64,000 nt of DNA from Prado023 sp963798745 (GCA_963798745.1 CAWCUF010000001.1:626468-690467), one strand, 5' to 3'. Shown: positions 17,506-28,600, counted from the first letter of the stretch. Numbers and translations are program-made. The notes: generated from the letters alone by a model not told the origin.

Positions 17506-18588
17506 TCAGCCCGTCCGGTCGGGATCGGGAAAGTGCCCGCGCACCAGTTGTGGGGGCCAGTCCACCTCGTCGCCGAGCTCGTGGGCGGCGCGCAGGGGCC
17601 ACTGCGGGTCGCGCAGCAATGCTCGGCCCAGTGCGACCAGGTCGGCGGAGCCCTCGGCCAGGATCGCCTCGGCCTGGCGGGGCTCGGTGAGCATGCCCAC
17701 CGCAGCGGTCGCGATCCCGGACTCCGCCCGGATCCGGGCCGACATGGCCACCTGGTAGCCGGGCGCCGGGGCGATCGTCTGGTGCGGGCTGGCGCCACCA
17801 CTGGAGACGTCGATCAGGTCCACGCCCAGCTCGCGCAGCCAGCCGCAGACGACCACGGAGTCCTCGATGGTGTGCCCACCGACAGCCCAGTCTGTGGCGC
17901 TGATCCGCACCAGCAGCGCCCGATCCGCGGGCCAGATCGCCCGAACCTCGCCCACCACCTCCAGCAGCAGGCGCGCCCGGCCGGCGAGGTCACCGCCGTA
18001 GGCATCGGTGCGGTCGTTGGCCAACGGGGAGAGGAACTGGTGGAGCAGGTAGCCGTGGGCGGCGTGCACCTCGACGGTGTCGAAGCCGGCGTCGAGCGCG
18101 CGCTGCGCTGCCGCCGCGAACGCCGCCACGACCTCGCCGATCCCCGCCGCGGACAGCTCCTGCGGCGCGGCCAGCCCCGGGTAGCCCGTCGAGCTCGGAC
18201 CGACCGTGGCCCAGCCGCCCTCCTCGGCCGGGACGCTGCCCGAGCCGCTCCACGGCCGGTAGGTCGACGCCTTGTTCCCGGCATGTGCCAGCTGCACGCC
18301 GGCCACGGCCCCCTGCCCCTGGACGAAGGCCACGATCGGCGCCCACGCCTGTGCCTGCTCGTCGGACCACAGTCCGGTGTCCTGGGGGCTGATCCTCCCC
18401 TCGGGGCGCACCGCGGTGGCCTCGGCCATCACCAGCCCGGCCCCGCCGCGCGCCAGCCCACCGAGATGGACCAGGTGCCATGGTTGCGCAACCCCCTCGA
18501 CGGCGGAGTACTGGCACATCGGTGCCACCATGATCCGGTTGCGCAGGCGCGTGGATCGCAGGGTCAGTGGGCTCAGCAGCAGGGACAT
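17506..18588 (-). CDS. NADH:flavin oxidoreductase (old yellow enzyme, YqjM-like)
   Basis: 360 aa FMN-dependent ene-reductase of the OYE family, which reduces activated C=C bonds. Seen: RNRIMVAPMCQYSA (the YqjM-type Cys next to the flavin), VQLAHAGNKAS, VEVHAAHGYLLHQFLSPLANDR carrying the substrate-binding His pair, YGGDLAGRARLLLEVV and VGMLTEPRQAEAIL/DLVALGRALLRDP near the C-terminus. The ATG at 18588 has TAGGTT seven bases ahead (18596-18601 on the other strand). The open frame runs further upstream, but that part overlaps the purA end. Physiological substrate unknown. Confidence 0.92.
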   Translation of the reverse strand: MSLLLSPLTLRSTRLRNRIMVAPMCQYSAVEGVAQPWHLVHLGGLARGGAGLVMAEATAVRPEGRISPQDTGLWSDEQAQAWAPIVAFVQGQGAVAGVQLAHAGNKASTYRPWSGSGSVPAEEGGWATVGPSSTGYPGLAAPQELSAAGIGEVVAAFAAAAQRALDAGFDTVEVHAAHGYLLHQFLSPLANDRTDAYGGDLAGRARLLLEVVGEVRAIWPADRALLVRISATDWAVGGHTIEDSVVVCGWLRELGVDLIDVSSGGASPHQTIAPAPGYQVAMSARIRAESGIATAAVGMLTEPRQAEAILAEGSADLVALGRALLRDPQWPLRAAHELGDEVDWPPQLVRGHFPDPDRTG

Positions 18589-18643
18589 GGCGGCCAACCT
18601 AGCGGGCACGGGCGCCAGAGGCCGCTGGGCCCCGGCCCGTGGC

Positions 18644-19930
<1,287 letters not shown>

Positions 19931-20041
19931 TCGAGCCTCCTCAGGCCAGCGCCCCGCTCATCGGCACGCCCTCAACAGCCCCCGACTGGGAGCACCGCGA
20001 CCACCCTAGCGCCGCAGGATTGGCCACATCACGCGTTGCAT

Positions 20042-20079
20042 CATCGATCTGGCACTCAAACTGCTGGATCGATGATGCA
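20042..20079. repeat. 38-bp repeat copy A (stem-loop) beside the DUF559 relic
   Basis: Matches copy B at 20928-20965 in 33 of 38 positions, in the same orientation. Copy A is itself a stem-loop: TGCATCATCGATC (20037-20049) pairs with GATCGATGATGCA (20067-20079). The stop of the relic gene falls within it. Confidence 0.85.
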
Positions 20080-20833
20080 GGCCGCGTCACCGAGCACGAC
20101 GGATGCCAGGAGCTCGAAGAACGGCGCTGGAGTGTTGCGGATCTCCCAGCCCGTGACCCGCAGGATGAGCGCCCCGGTTCGGACGGTGAGGCGTTGTGAC
20201 GTGTGATGTCGGCGTGCCACGCGTCGGTGACGAGGTGGCCCACGCCGTCGATCTCGACGACCACCACACGGCCGTCGGGCAGGTGGAACTCCGCATCGGT
20301 GCGGCGGCGCTGGCCGTGCGCATCGACGCGCCTGGTCTGCATCCGGGGCTTGGGCAGGCCCCAGCGCCGGCACTCACGCAGCGAAGTCGACCTCGTGGGT
20401 GCTCTGCGCACCTTCGGAGAGGGCGCGCAACGCCTCCTCGATCCACCTGCGGTGCCGGACCCTCGAGCGGCCCTGGAGCTCACGCTGCAGCGTGCGCGGT
20501 GTGCTCAAGTGCTGTTGGCAGGCGCTGGCAATGATCGTCAGTACCTCACGCGCGGAGTGCGCCTGGCCACTGGCGTCGATGCTGGCCGCGGCCGCCGGAA
20601 CGCGCGCGGGGAGCCCGCCGCCGCGCGGAAGATCCGGCCATCCGCAGTTGGGCGGACGTCAAGTCCCCCTCCCGGTCGCAGAACACCCGCATGCCGTGCT
20701 TGTCCCAGCCGGTCTCGGTGGCGCGCAGCAGGGTCCGGCGCGAGAGCCCCACGTCGGTGGAGTGCCAGTCGGCGATGAGTCCGCGCTGGACTCGGAGAAG
20801 TGCGCGAGCCGCGGGCGTGAGTCGAGGTCCCAT
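20056..20833 (-). pseudogene. DUF559-type endonuclease-like gene, frameshifted
   Basis: A DUF559 protein can be rebuilt from pieces in different frames. The N-terminal winged-helix-like part starts at ATG 20833 (MGPRLTPAARALLRVQRGL, then WHSTDVGLSRRTLLR). The middle gives ASIDASGQAHSAREVLTII, LQRELQGRSRVRHRRWIEEA and ALRALSEGAQSTHEVDFA. The nuclease core reads RTDAEFHLPDGRVVVVEIDG (the D...ExD-type strand) and HLVTDAWHADITRHN. The end reads LTVRTGALILRVTGW to about 20060. At least three frame changes break it, so no full protein is made. DUF559 proteins belong to the Vsr/PD-(D/E)XK-like nuclease group and are often found in variable islands. The relic lies between two 38-bp direct repeats. 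Confidence 0.8.
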
Positions 20834-20927
20834 GGGCGCGAGTCTCGTGCTCGGAGCCGGAAACGGCGATCCGTTGTCCACAGCGGGCCAGCGCCGGGGC
20901 CAGGGCAGCGCCATGCCCCGCCGTAGG

Positions 20928-20965
20928 CGTCGATCCGGCACTCATACTGCAGGATCGATGAAGCA
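20928..20965. repeat. 38-bp repeat copy B beside the DUF559 relic
   Basis: Direct copy of the element at 20042-20079 with five mismatches. The shared core is GGCACTCAxACTGC between TCGATC and GGATCGATGA. Its own stem is shorter (TCGATCC/GGATCGA). It sits between the relic's start and the fba terminator. Confidence 0.85.
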
Positions 20966-20983
20966 AGGGGGTGGGGACAGCGA

Positions 20984-21016
20984 AGGGGCGGGCCAGCGTG
21001 TGCCGGGCCCGCCCCT
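20984..21016 (-). terminator. Terminator-like hairpin after fba
   Basis: AGGGGCGGGC (20984-20993) pairs perfectly with GCCCGCCCCT (21007-21016), with a 13-base loop, 17 bases past the fba stop. No T-run follows on the minus strand, as is common for high-GC terminators. Confidence 0.65.
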
Positions 21017-21033
21017 CGCCGGTGCCGGGTGGG

Positions 21034-22062
<1,029 letters not shown>

Positions 22063-22216
22063 AGCTGGCTCCTCCTCGTTCGACAGCGGGCCGGTCCCGC
22101 CGGGCACGCCTGTCATCCTGACACCACGCCGGTGCCGAAGCACGTCCGGCGGTGCTGCGACGGCGCCCGTTCCCGCGGCGTTCCCCTCGGGTGGGCTCCC
22201 GCGGCAGGATGGAGCG

Positions 22217-23929
22217 GTGGATCAGGACTTCGCCGGCCTCGTCGAGGCGCTGTCCGGTGCGGGGATCGCGGTCACCACCGACCCGGACCTGCTCACCGGG
22301 GTGAGCGTGGATTGGACCGGGCGGTGGTCGGGTCCGGTGCTCGGCACGGTGCGCCCGACCAGCACCGAGCAGGTCGCCGAGGTCCTGGCGCTGTCACGCG
22401 CGGCCGGGGTGCCGATCCAGGTGCAGGGCGGCAACACCGGGCTGGTCGGCGGGTCGGTGCCGGACCGGCCGGCCCTGCTGCTGGCGACCACGGCCCTGGT
22501 CGGGCTGGAGCCCGTGGACCTGGTCGAGCGCACCGTGCGGGTGGGCGCCGGTGTGACCGCGGCGCGCGTGGCCGGGCACGCGCGGGCAGCCGGCCTGCGC
22601 TTCGGGGTGGATCTGGCGGCGCGGGACTCGGCGACGGTCGGCGGCATGGTCGCCACGAATGCCGGTGGGATGGGCGTCGTGGCCCACGGCATGATGCGCG
22701 AGCAGGTGCGCGGGCTGGTCGCCGTGCTCGCCGATGGTCGGGTGCTGCGCACCGTGGGCCGTCCGCGCAAGGACAACTGCGGGTATGACCTGGGTCATCT
22801 GCTCGTCGGCAGCGAGGGCACCCTGGGCGTGATCACCGAGGTGGAGCTGGTGCTGCACCCCGCACCGGCCGCGCCCAGCGTCGCGCTGCTGGCCGCCGGG
22901 TCGCTGGCGCAGGCGGTCGGGTGGGCGCGCCGGGTGCAGGCCGCGGGGTGGCCGCTGCTGGCTGCCGAGGTGGTCGACGCGGCTGGGGTGACCCGGGCCA
23001 GCGCGGCGCTGGGCCAGCCCGATCCGCTGCCCGACGGTGCCGACTGGCTGCTCCTCCTGGAGGTCGCCGATGGTGCGACCGGTGCGGGGCTCGAGCCGGT
23101 CGGGGACCACGTCGTCGCGCTGGCCACGGAGCCCGCAGATCGGGCGCGGTTGTGGGCGCTGCGCGAGCAGCAGACCGAGTTGTACGCGCGACTGGCTGGG
23201 CTAGGGCCGCAGAAGTTGGACGTGAGCTTCCGGCTGGACGCCCTCGATGCTGGCGTGGGTGCGATCCGGGCGACGGTGGCGCAATTCGCGGTCGCCGCAC
23301 CGGTGACCGACGCCCATGCCGAGGACGAGACTGGCTACCGTGCCGACGACCCGGCCGACGACCCTGGTGACGACTCTGCGGCCGACCGTGGTGATGCCCG
23401 TGCCGATCACGTGACAGACGACCGTGGTGATGCCCGTGCCGACCACCTGGCAGGCGACCGTGGTGATGCCGGAGCCGATGCCCGTGCTGACAACCTGGCA
23501 GGCGACGATGGCGATGCCCGTGCCGACCACCTGGCAGGCGACGGTGCTGACGACCGTGCCGGCGCCCGTGCCGGCGCCCGTGCCGATCACCTGGCGGGCG
23601 ACCATGCTGATGCCCGGGCGCGCGACTCGGCGGAGTCCGGCTGGGTCGGCTTCTTCGGGCACGCCCTGGACGGCAACCTGCATGTTCAGCTCGTCGACGT
23701 CCCCGAGGGCACCGCGCAGCGAGTCCTGGCGCAGGTCGCCGCGCTCGGGGGCAGCATCAGCGCCGAGCACGGGATCGGCCGGATGAAGGCCGGTCAGCTG
23801 CACCTGAGCCGCAGCGCGCAGGAGATCGCGTGGATGCGCCAGATCCGCGCCGTGGTGGACCCATCCGGCCTGCTCAATCCGGGCGTCCTGTTCGATGATG
23901 CCGAGGATCACGCTGGCGACGAGGGTTGA
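22217..23929 (+). CDS. FAD-linked oxidase (GlcD/D-lactate dehydrogenase-like) with repetitive acidic insertion
   Basis: 570 aa. The N-terminal FAD-binding (PCMH) domain shows VQGGNTGLVGGSVPDRPALL near 75, VDLAARDSATVGGMVATNAGG near 132 and LLVGSEGTLGVITEVEL near 195. The C-terminal oxidase domain has KLDVSFRLD, GHALDGNLHVQLVDV and ISAEHGIGRMKAGQL. Such enzymes oxidise 2-hydroxy acids (glycolate, D-lactate, 2-hydroxyglutarate). Between residues about 362 and 475, just before GHALDGNLH, sits an Asp/Ala-rich stretch of repeats (GDARADHLAGD), which makes it about 100 residues longer than usual. Start GTG 22217 after GGAG. It is divergent from fba. Confidence 0.85.
   Translation: MDQDFAGLVEALSGAGIAVTTDPDLLTGVSVDWTGRWSGPVLGTVRPTSTEQVAEVLALSRAAGVPIQVQGGNTGLVGGSVPDRPALLLATTALVGLEPVDLVERTVRVGAGVTAARVAGHARAAGLRFGVDLAARDSATVGGMVATNAGGMGVVAHGMMREQVRGLVAVLADGRVLRTVGRPRKDNCGYDLGHLLVGSEGTLGVITEVELVLHPAPAAPSVALLAAGSLAQAVGWARRVQAAGWPLLAAEVVDAAGVTRASAALGQPDPLPDGADWLLLLEVADGATGAGLEPVGDHVVALATEPADRARLWALREQQTELYARLAGLGPQKLDVSFRLDALDAGVGAIRATVAQFAVAAPVTDAHAEDETGYRADDPADDPGDDSAADRGDARADHVTDDRGDARADHLAGDRGDAGADARADNLAGDDGDARADHLAGDGADDRAGARAGARADHLAGDHADARARDSAESGWVGFFGHALDGNLHVQLVDVPEGTAQRVLAQVAALGGSISAEHGIGRMKAGQLHLSRSAQEIAWMRQIRAVVDPSGLLNPGVLFDDAEDHAGDEG
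23384..23640 (+). repeat. In-frame 36-bp coding repeat inside the FAD-linked oxidase
   Basis: Units at 23384-23419, 23420-23455, 23456-23503 (12 bp longer), 23504-23539 and 23540-23599 (24 bp longer), then a decayed unit. The best unit begins GACCGTGGTGATGCCCGTG and ends CCTGGCAGGC. All lengths are multiples of three, so the frame is kept. It encodes variants of GDARADHLAGDR. Confidence 0.9.
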
Positions 23930-24040
23930 GCGCGACGTGCACGGCACCACACCCGAGCCTGCCCGGAGCGCGCCGACGGCGGTCGGGGGCACCGCCCTGC
24001 GCCGCGCGCGGCACCCCGGCTGCCGGGCATGCTGGGCACC

Positions 24041-24901
24041 GTGACCGGTCGTCCGTTGGTGATCGCCCATCGCGGTGCCAGTGCAGCGCGCGCCGAGCAC
24101 ACCCTGGCGGCCTTCGAGCTGGCCATCGAGCAGGGCGCGGACGGCCTGGAGTGCGACGTCCGGTTGACCGCCGACGGGCACCTGGTCTGCGTCCACGACC
24201 GGCGCATCGACCGGACCAGCGACGGGTGGGGTGTGGTGTCCACCAAGACGCTGGCCGACCTGGCCCGCCACGACTTCGGCGCCTGGACGGAGGCTGACGG
24301 CCCACGGCCCAGCCGCCGACCGCTGCGCGAGCGCACCGTGGCTGCGCGGCGCAGCGAGTCCTGGCCCGGCGAGGCCGTGCTCGCCGACCGGTCGGGGGCG
24401 ATCCTGACGCTGCCGACCCTGTTGGACCTGGTGACCAGCGGCCCGCGGCCCATCATGCTGGCCATCGAGACCAAGCACCCGACCCGCTACGCCGGCTGGG
24501 TGGAGCAGGCGGTGGTCGCCCAACTGCGCCGGTTCGGTCTGGCCACGCCGGCCCGGTCCGGACCGCATCCCGTGCGGGTCATGTCGTTCTCAGCCCAGGC
24601 GATCCGGCGGTTCCGGGCCCTGGCTCCGGGCGTGCCCCGGGTGTTCCTCATGGACCGGGTGCCGTTGCGGATGCGCGCCGGCGACCTGCCCTTCGGCGCG
24701 ACCATCGCCGGGCCGGACATCGCGATCCTGCGCGCGCACCCGCGGTATGCCCTGCGGGTGCACCGGATGGGGGGGCAGATCTTCGTGTGGACCGTCGACG
24801 AGCCGGCCGACGTCGAGCTGTGTCGCGAGCTGGGTGTGGCTGCGATCATCACCAACCGGCCGGCCGACGTGGTGGCCGCCCTGCCGGCGATGCCCCGCTG
24901 A
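24041..24901 (+). CDS. Glycerophosphodiester phosphodiesterase family protein
   Basis: 286 aa. GDPD enzymes split glycerophosphodiesters into glycerol 3-phosphate and an alcohol. The catalytic layout is intact: VIAHRGASAARAEHTLAAF near the N-terminus (HR...E), GADGLECDVRLTADGHLVCVHD (E-x-D and the second His) near 35, and FVWTVDEPADVELCRELGV near the C-terminus, followed by IITNRPADV. There is no signal peptide, so it is probably cytoplasmic. GTG 24041 is preferred because CATGCT lies 7 bases ahead; the ATG at 24029, inside that box, is the alternative. Confidence 0.9.
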   Translation: MTGRPLVIAHRGASAARAEHTLAAFELAIEQGADGLECDVRLTADGHLVCVHDRRIDRTSDGWGVVSTKTLADLARHDFGAWTEADGPRPSRRPLRERTVAARRSESWPGEAVLADRSGAILTLPTLLDLVTSGPRPIMLAIETKHPTRYAGWVEQAVVAQLRRFGLATPARSGPHPVRVMSFSAQAIRRFRALAPGVPRVFLMDRVPLRMRAGDLPFGATIAGPDIAILRAHPRYALRVHRMGGQIFVWTVDEPADVELCRELGVAAIITNRPADVVAALPAMPR

Positions 24902-25141
24902 GGCGGCCGACACCAGCCGGGCACCGAGGGGGTGACGACGGTGGTGCCGCACGGATGTGACCGAGAACACGCTCTCTGGGGTGGCGTCCCCGTTGCCGGA
25001 TCGCGGGAGATGGCGTAAGGTTCAATCAGTTCGGACGTCACTGCATCCCCCGTCGGTGGCGTCCGAACGCATGTCTGGGTCGCAGCCAAGGCGCCGACCG
25101 CGACCGGTGGCTGTTCTGCGGCGCGACTACCCTGTGGGTCC

Positions 25142-25702
25142 ATGTCCCCGGTCCTGAGCGCCTCGTTGGCGGTGCTCGCCATCGTCCTGGCCGGTGTGGC
25201 GCTCGTGCTGGCGACGGTGGCCAACCGCCGGTGGGTCGCGGGCGGAACCCGGCACCGAACGGACCCCCTGCCGGCAACCGACCCGCGGGCCGCAGACATG
25301 GCCGAGCAGGTGCGGCAGTTCGAGCACTGGTCCGAGGATGCCCGAGGCTCCCTGGCCGAACTCCGCGACCACGGCACCGAGCTGTCCGTGCGGGTCGAGG
25401 GCCTCACCCGGCAGGTCGAGGAGCTCCAGGCCCACGCCGCGCTGGCGGCTGAGGTTCGCGGCGATCCGACGGCACTGCGGCACGTCGCACTCGTGCGCTA
25501 CGACGCGTTCGCCGATGTGGGCGGGCGGCTGTCGTACAGCGTCGCCCTGCTCGACGACACCGGCTCCGGGCTGGTCCTCACGACCCTGGCCGGCAAGGCC
25601 GACGTGCGCACCTACGTGCGCGCGATCAGCGGTGGTCAGGCCGACGGTACGCTGACCGCCGAGGAACAGCAGGCCATCGAGGCCGCTGTGGGAAGGCTCT
25701 GA
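25142..25702 (+). CDS. DUF4446 family protein
   Basis: 186 aa. One N-terminal membrane segment (residues 5-27), then a region likely to form a coiled coil (QVRQFEHWSEDARGSLAEL to EELQAHAAL), then the DUF4446 core: HVALVRYDAFADVGGRLSYS, ALLDDTGSGLVLTTLAG and TLTAEEQQAIEAAVGRL at the end. The function of the family is not known. TACCCT at 25128-25133, 8 bases before the ATG, suggests a leaderless start. The stop overlaps the pheA ATG by one base, so the two are co-translated. Confidence 0.85.
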   Translation: MSPVLSASLAVLAIVLAGVALVLATVANRRWVAGGTRHRTDPLPATDPRAADMAEQVRQFEHWSEDARGSLAELRDHGTELSVRVEGLTRQVEELQAHAALAAEVRGDPTALRHVALVRYDAFADVGGRLSYSVALLDDTGSGLVLTTLAGKADVRTYVRAISGGQADGTLTAEEQQAIEAAVGRL

Positions 25703-26538
25703 TGACGGTCGTGGCCTTCCAGGGCGAGTTGGGTGCCAACTCGCACATCGCGATCGACGAGGTCTACCCGAGCGCCACGCCGCTGCCCTGCCCGACCTTC
25801 GAGGACGCGTTCGCCGCGGTGGCTTCTGGTAGCGCGCCGTTGGCGATGATCCCGATCGAGAACTCCCTGGCCGGTCGGGTGTCGGACATCTATCACCTGC
25901 TGCCGCGCGCCGGGTTGGCGATCGTGGCCGAGCACTTCCTGCCGATCCGCCACCAACTGCTCGGCGTGCCCGGGGCACGAATCGAGGACCTGCGCACCGT
26001 GGAGAGTCACGTGATGGCCCTGGGCCAGTGCCGCGACGCGATCCGTTCGCTCGGGCTGGCCGCGATCGTCGCTGCGGACACCGCCGGCTCGGCGCGCGAG
26101 GTCGCCGAGGTCGGGGACCCGACCCGGGCGGCGATCGCCTCGGCGCTGGCCGCGCAGACCTACGGGTTGACGGTCCTGGCCGAGAACATCGAGGACGCCG
26201 ACCACAACACCACCCGGTTCCTGGTGCTGGCGCGCGAGCCCGAGGACGTCGAGCCGGGCGAGGAGCTCATCACCACGCTGGTGTTCCGCGTGCGCAACGT
26301 CCCGGCCGCGCTGTTCAAGGCCCTCGGCGGCTTCGCGACCAACGGGGTCAACATGACCAAGCTGGAGAGCTACATGCTCGACGGGCACTTCTCGGCCACC
26401 CAGTTCTACGCCGACGTCCAGGGCCATCCCGCCGACCGGGGCCTGCGCTTCGCCCTCGAGGAGCTGGAGTTCTTCTCCCACGAGGTGTCGATCCTGGGCA
26501 CCTACCCCGCCCACCCGTACCGCCTGTCCCTGTCCTGA
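25702..26538 (+). CDS. pheA: Prephenate dehydratase
   Basis: 278 aa. It turns prephenate into phenylpyruvate in phenylalanine synthesis. The catalytic domain (1-180) shows VAFQGELGANSHIAI, MIPIENSLAGRVSD, VESHVMALGQCRD and the signature NTTRFLVLAR. An ACT domain (about 195-270) binds phenylalanine for feedback control: FKALGGFATNGVNMTKLESY. There is no chorismate mutase part, as is typical of actinobacteria. Start at 25702, TGATG overlap with the DUF4446 gene. Confidence 0.96.
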   Translation: MTVVAFQGELGANSHIAIDEVYPSATPLPCPTFEDAFAAVASGSAPLAMIPIENSLAGRVSDIYHLLPRAGLAIVAEHFLPIRHQLLGVPGARIEDLRTVESHVMALGQCRDAIRSLGLAAIVAADTAGSAREVAEVGDPTRAAIASALAAQTYGLTVLAENIEDADHNTTRFLVLAREPEDVEPGEELITTLVFRVRNVPAALFKALGGFATNGVNMTKLESYMLDGHFSATQFYADVQGHPADRGLRFALEELEFFSHEVSILGTYPAHPYRLSLS

Positions 26539-26718
26539 CCCTGCCGCCCGCCCGCCCCGCCGCCCGCCGCCCGCCGGCGCGTGTCTCCACGTAGGCGACG
26601 CGCAACCCGCACTTCATCCACGCCAGCGACGCCGCTACGCCTCTGAGGTGGAGCAATGGGGAAGGGAACCGCCGAGCGCGAGGGGGCGCGGAGCGCGGGG
26701 AGCGAGGGCGAGGGGCGA

Positions 26719-26769
26719 GGATCGATCCAAGATCGAGAAGGTTCCGGCCCACGAGACTTGGATCGATCC
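26719..26769. repeat. Inverted repeat, GGATCGATCCAAG arms
   Basis: GGATCGATCCAAG (26719-26731) and CTTGGATCGATCC (26757-26769) are perfect complements 25 bases apart. A third, imperfect arm, ACTTGGATGGATCCG, is at 26786-26800. The same arm sequence recurs at 53902-53948. Confidence 0.9.
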
Positions 26770-26824
26770 GCTGCGGGGCGACCAAACTTGGATGGATCCG
26801 TGCGCTGGGCGGGCGGGGCTGGGC

Positions 26825-26884
26825 GGTGCGGTGCGGTGCGGTGCGGTGCGGTGCGGGGCAGGGCGGTGCGGGGCAGGGCGGTGC
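26825..26884. repeat. GGTGC microsatellite and 15-bp units
   Basis: Six GGTGC units (26825-26854), followed by two copies of GGGGCAGGGCGGTGC (26855-26884). A simple-sequence repeat prone to slippage; it is not in a gene. Confidence 0.9.
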
Positions 26885-26923
26885 GGGGCCCGAGGTGCTG
26901 TGGGGCGCTGCGGGCGAGGGGGA

Positions 26924-27532
26924 TCAGGGGGCGGGGCGGATCGCCCTTCGGGGGCGCGGGGCGAACCACCACGCGGACGCGCCGCCGGCCAGCGCGCCGG
27001 TCAGGTGGGCCTGCCAGGACACGTTGGCCGCCACGACCCACGGCAGCGCGCCGAGCAGCAGGGTGCCGTAGACCAGCAGCACGGCCGCGCCGATGAGCAG
27101 GTCGCGCCAGTGCCGGGTGCGCACCCCGGCCACCAACAGGTAGCCCAGGTAGCCGAAGACCAGGCCGCTGGCGCCGATCGTGGTCGTGGCCGGTGGGGCG
27201 ATCAGCCAGGTGCCCAGCCCGCCGAGCAGGATCACCGTGCCGGTCACCCGCCAGAACAGCGCCCGACCGGCGGTGGCCACCAGCGTGCCCAGCACGAGCA
27301 CCGGCACCGTGTTGGACAGCAGGTGGTCGAACCCGCCATGCAGGAAAGGCGCGAACAGGACCCCGAGCAGTCCGTCGGTCTCGCGCGCTTCGATGCCGGC
27401 GCCATCCAGCTGCCCACCGAGGAGCAGGTCCAGAGTCTCGGCGATCCACATGACGACCAGAAGCAGCAGCGGCGGGCCCAGGGGCCCCAGCCAGTTCCTG
27501 CGCCGCTCGATCGCCTGGCCGCCGTTGCTCAT
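26924..27532 (-). CDS. Rhomboid-family intramembrane serine protease
   Basis: 202 aa with about six membrane segments. The catalytic pair is visible: the serine in TTTIGASGLVFGYLGYLL (about residue 121) and the histidine in VSWQAHLTGALAGGASAWW (about 177). FLHGGFDHLLSNTVPVLVLG (about 63) is the usual HxxxN-containing first core helix. Rhomboids cut membrane proteins within the bilayer; the target here is unknown. Its start overlaps the HAD gene's stop by four bases, so the two are co-translated. Confidence 0.92.
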   Translation of the reverse strand: MSNGGQAIERRRNWLGPLGPPLLLLVVMWIAETLDLLLGGQLDGAGIEARETDGLLGVLFAPFLHGGFDHLLSNTVPVLVLGTLVATAGRALFWRVTGTVILLGGLGTWLIAPPATTTIGASGLVFGYLGYLLVAGVRTRHWRDLLIGAAVLLVYGTLLLGALPWVVAANVSWQAHLTGALAGGASAWWFAPRPRRAIRPAP

Positions 27533-28551
27533 CGGCTGGCACCCCGCTCGGTGAGCAGGGCTTCGAGCAGCCGACCGACGCCGTCCTCGGCGTTGCTGGG
27601 CAGGATGTGGTCGGCGGCCGCGCGGGCCGAGGGATGGGCGTTGGCCACGGCGTATCCGGTGCCGGCGGCGCGGATCAGTGCCACGTCGTTGGGCATGTCC
27701 CCGATCGCCGCAGTCCGCTGCGGGGTCACGGCCAGGGCCTCGGCCACCTCCAGGAAGCCCACGCCCTTGTCGATCTCCCCGGACATGATCTCGATCAGCA
27801 CGTCGCGGGTGCCCGAGTGCGTGATGTGCAGGGCGCCGGCGAACTCGGCCTCGGCCAGGGCCAGCAGCGAGTCGGAGTCATGCCCGGCGCCGGGCGGCGG
27901 CGCTGCCAGGATCTTCACCGGCTCACCGCGACCGATCAGGTCCAGGATGTCTCCGCGCTCCACCCCGGGCAGCCGGGCCCACGGGGGGTCGTAGATCGGC
28001 TCGAAGCCGACCGCGGTGAGGTCATCGAGGCTGCGCGCCTGCCCAGCACCCTCGATCAGCCGCTCGAGGGCGAACGAGATCCCGGGCACCAGCTCGCGCA
28101 GGCGGCGCGTGACCGTCTCGGCGAGCTCGCGCTCGATCGCGGTGTGCCGGACCAGGCGCTCGGTGGCCAGGTCCACGACCAGGGCCCCGTTGGCGCAGAC
28201 CGCCATGTGTGCGTGGCCGGTCTGCGCCAGGATCGGGCGCAGCCAGCGCGGCGGTCGACCGGTCACGTAGACGAACCCGACCCCGATCCCCGCCAGCGCC
28301 GGGATGGCCGCCAGGCTGCGGGCCCCGATCCGCAGGTCCGGGCCGAGCAGGGTGCCGTCGAGGTCCGAGCCGACCAGGCCCACATCCTCGGGCAGCGCGA
28401 TCGGTGCCGTCAGGTCCGCCTCGACCAGGCTGTGCGCCCGCACGCCGATGTCGTCGGGCAGCAGATCCGCGGTCTCGGTCCCCGGGTCCTCAGCCGCGGG
28501 GGGCGCCTCCCCGACGGTGCGCCGCGACGAGTGCGCGCCGGCTTGGGACAT
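27529..28551 (-). CDS. Cof-type HAD-family hydrolase
   Basis: 340 aa. An Ala/Pro-rich N-terminal extension of about 45 residues is followed by a HAD phosphatase: GSDLDGTLLGPD (nucleophile Asp), FVYVTGRPPRW (motif II Thr), and GDMPNDVALIRAAGTGYAVA (motif IV) with Lys in EIDKGVGFLEVAEAL. Substrates of such enzymes are small sugar or nucleotide phosphates. ATG 28551 is chosen because GGGAGG lies nine bases ahead; starts at 28560 and 28578 would bury that site. It is 49 bases downstream of serS on the same strand. Confidence 0.88.
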   Translation of the reverse strand: MSQAGAHSSRRTVGEAPPAAEDPGTETADLLPDDIGVRAHSLVEADLTAPIALPEDVGLVGSDLDGTLLGPDLRIGARSLAAIPALAGIGVGFVYVTGRPPRWLRPILAQTGHAHMAVCANGALVVDLATERLVRHTAIERELAETVTRRLRELVPGISFALERLIEGAGQARSLDDLTAVGFEPIYDPPWARLPGVERGDILDLIGRGEPVKILAAPPPGAGHDSDSLLALAEAEFAGALHITHSGTRDVLIEIMSGEIDKGVGFLEVAEALAVTPQRTAAIGDMPNDVALIRAAGTGYAVANAHPSARAAADHILPSNAEDGVGRLLEALLTERGASR

Positions 28552-28600
28552 GGGCGCCATCCTCCCATGCGCGCCCATCGCCCGCCCAGTTCCAGGCGGC

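Larger units (their letters stand above)
26539..26923. other. Repeat-rich intergenic region between pheA and rhomboid gene
   Basis: 385 bases between two convergent genes, without a credible gene. It holds a 13-bp perfect inverted repeat (26719-26769), a GGTGC simple repeat (26825-26884) and GC-skewed low-complexity sequence. It probably carries the ends of both transcripts. Confidence 0.6.

Noticed and set aside
23384..23640. CRISPR-like array
   Set aside because: The repeats are contiguous, without unique spacers, and lie in frame inside a gene.
26825..26884. Possible regulatory microsatellite controlling the rhomboid gene
   Set aside because: It lies beyond the 3' ends of both flanking genes, so phase-variable control of either start is unlikely.
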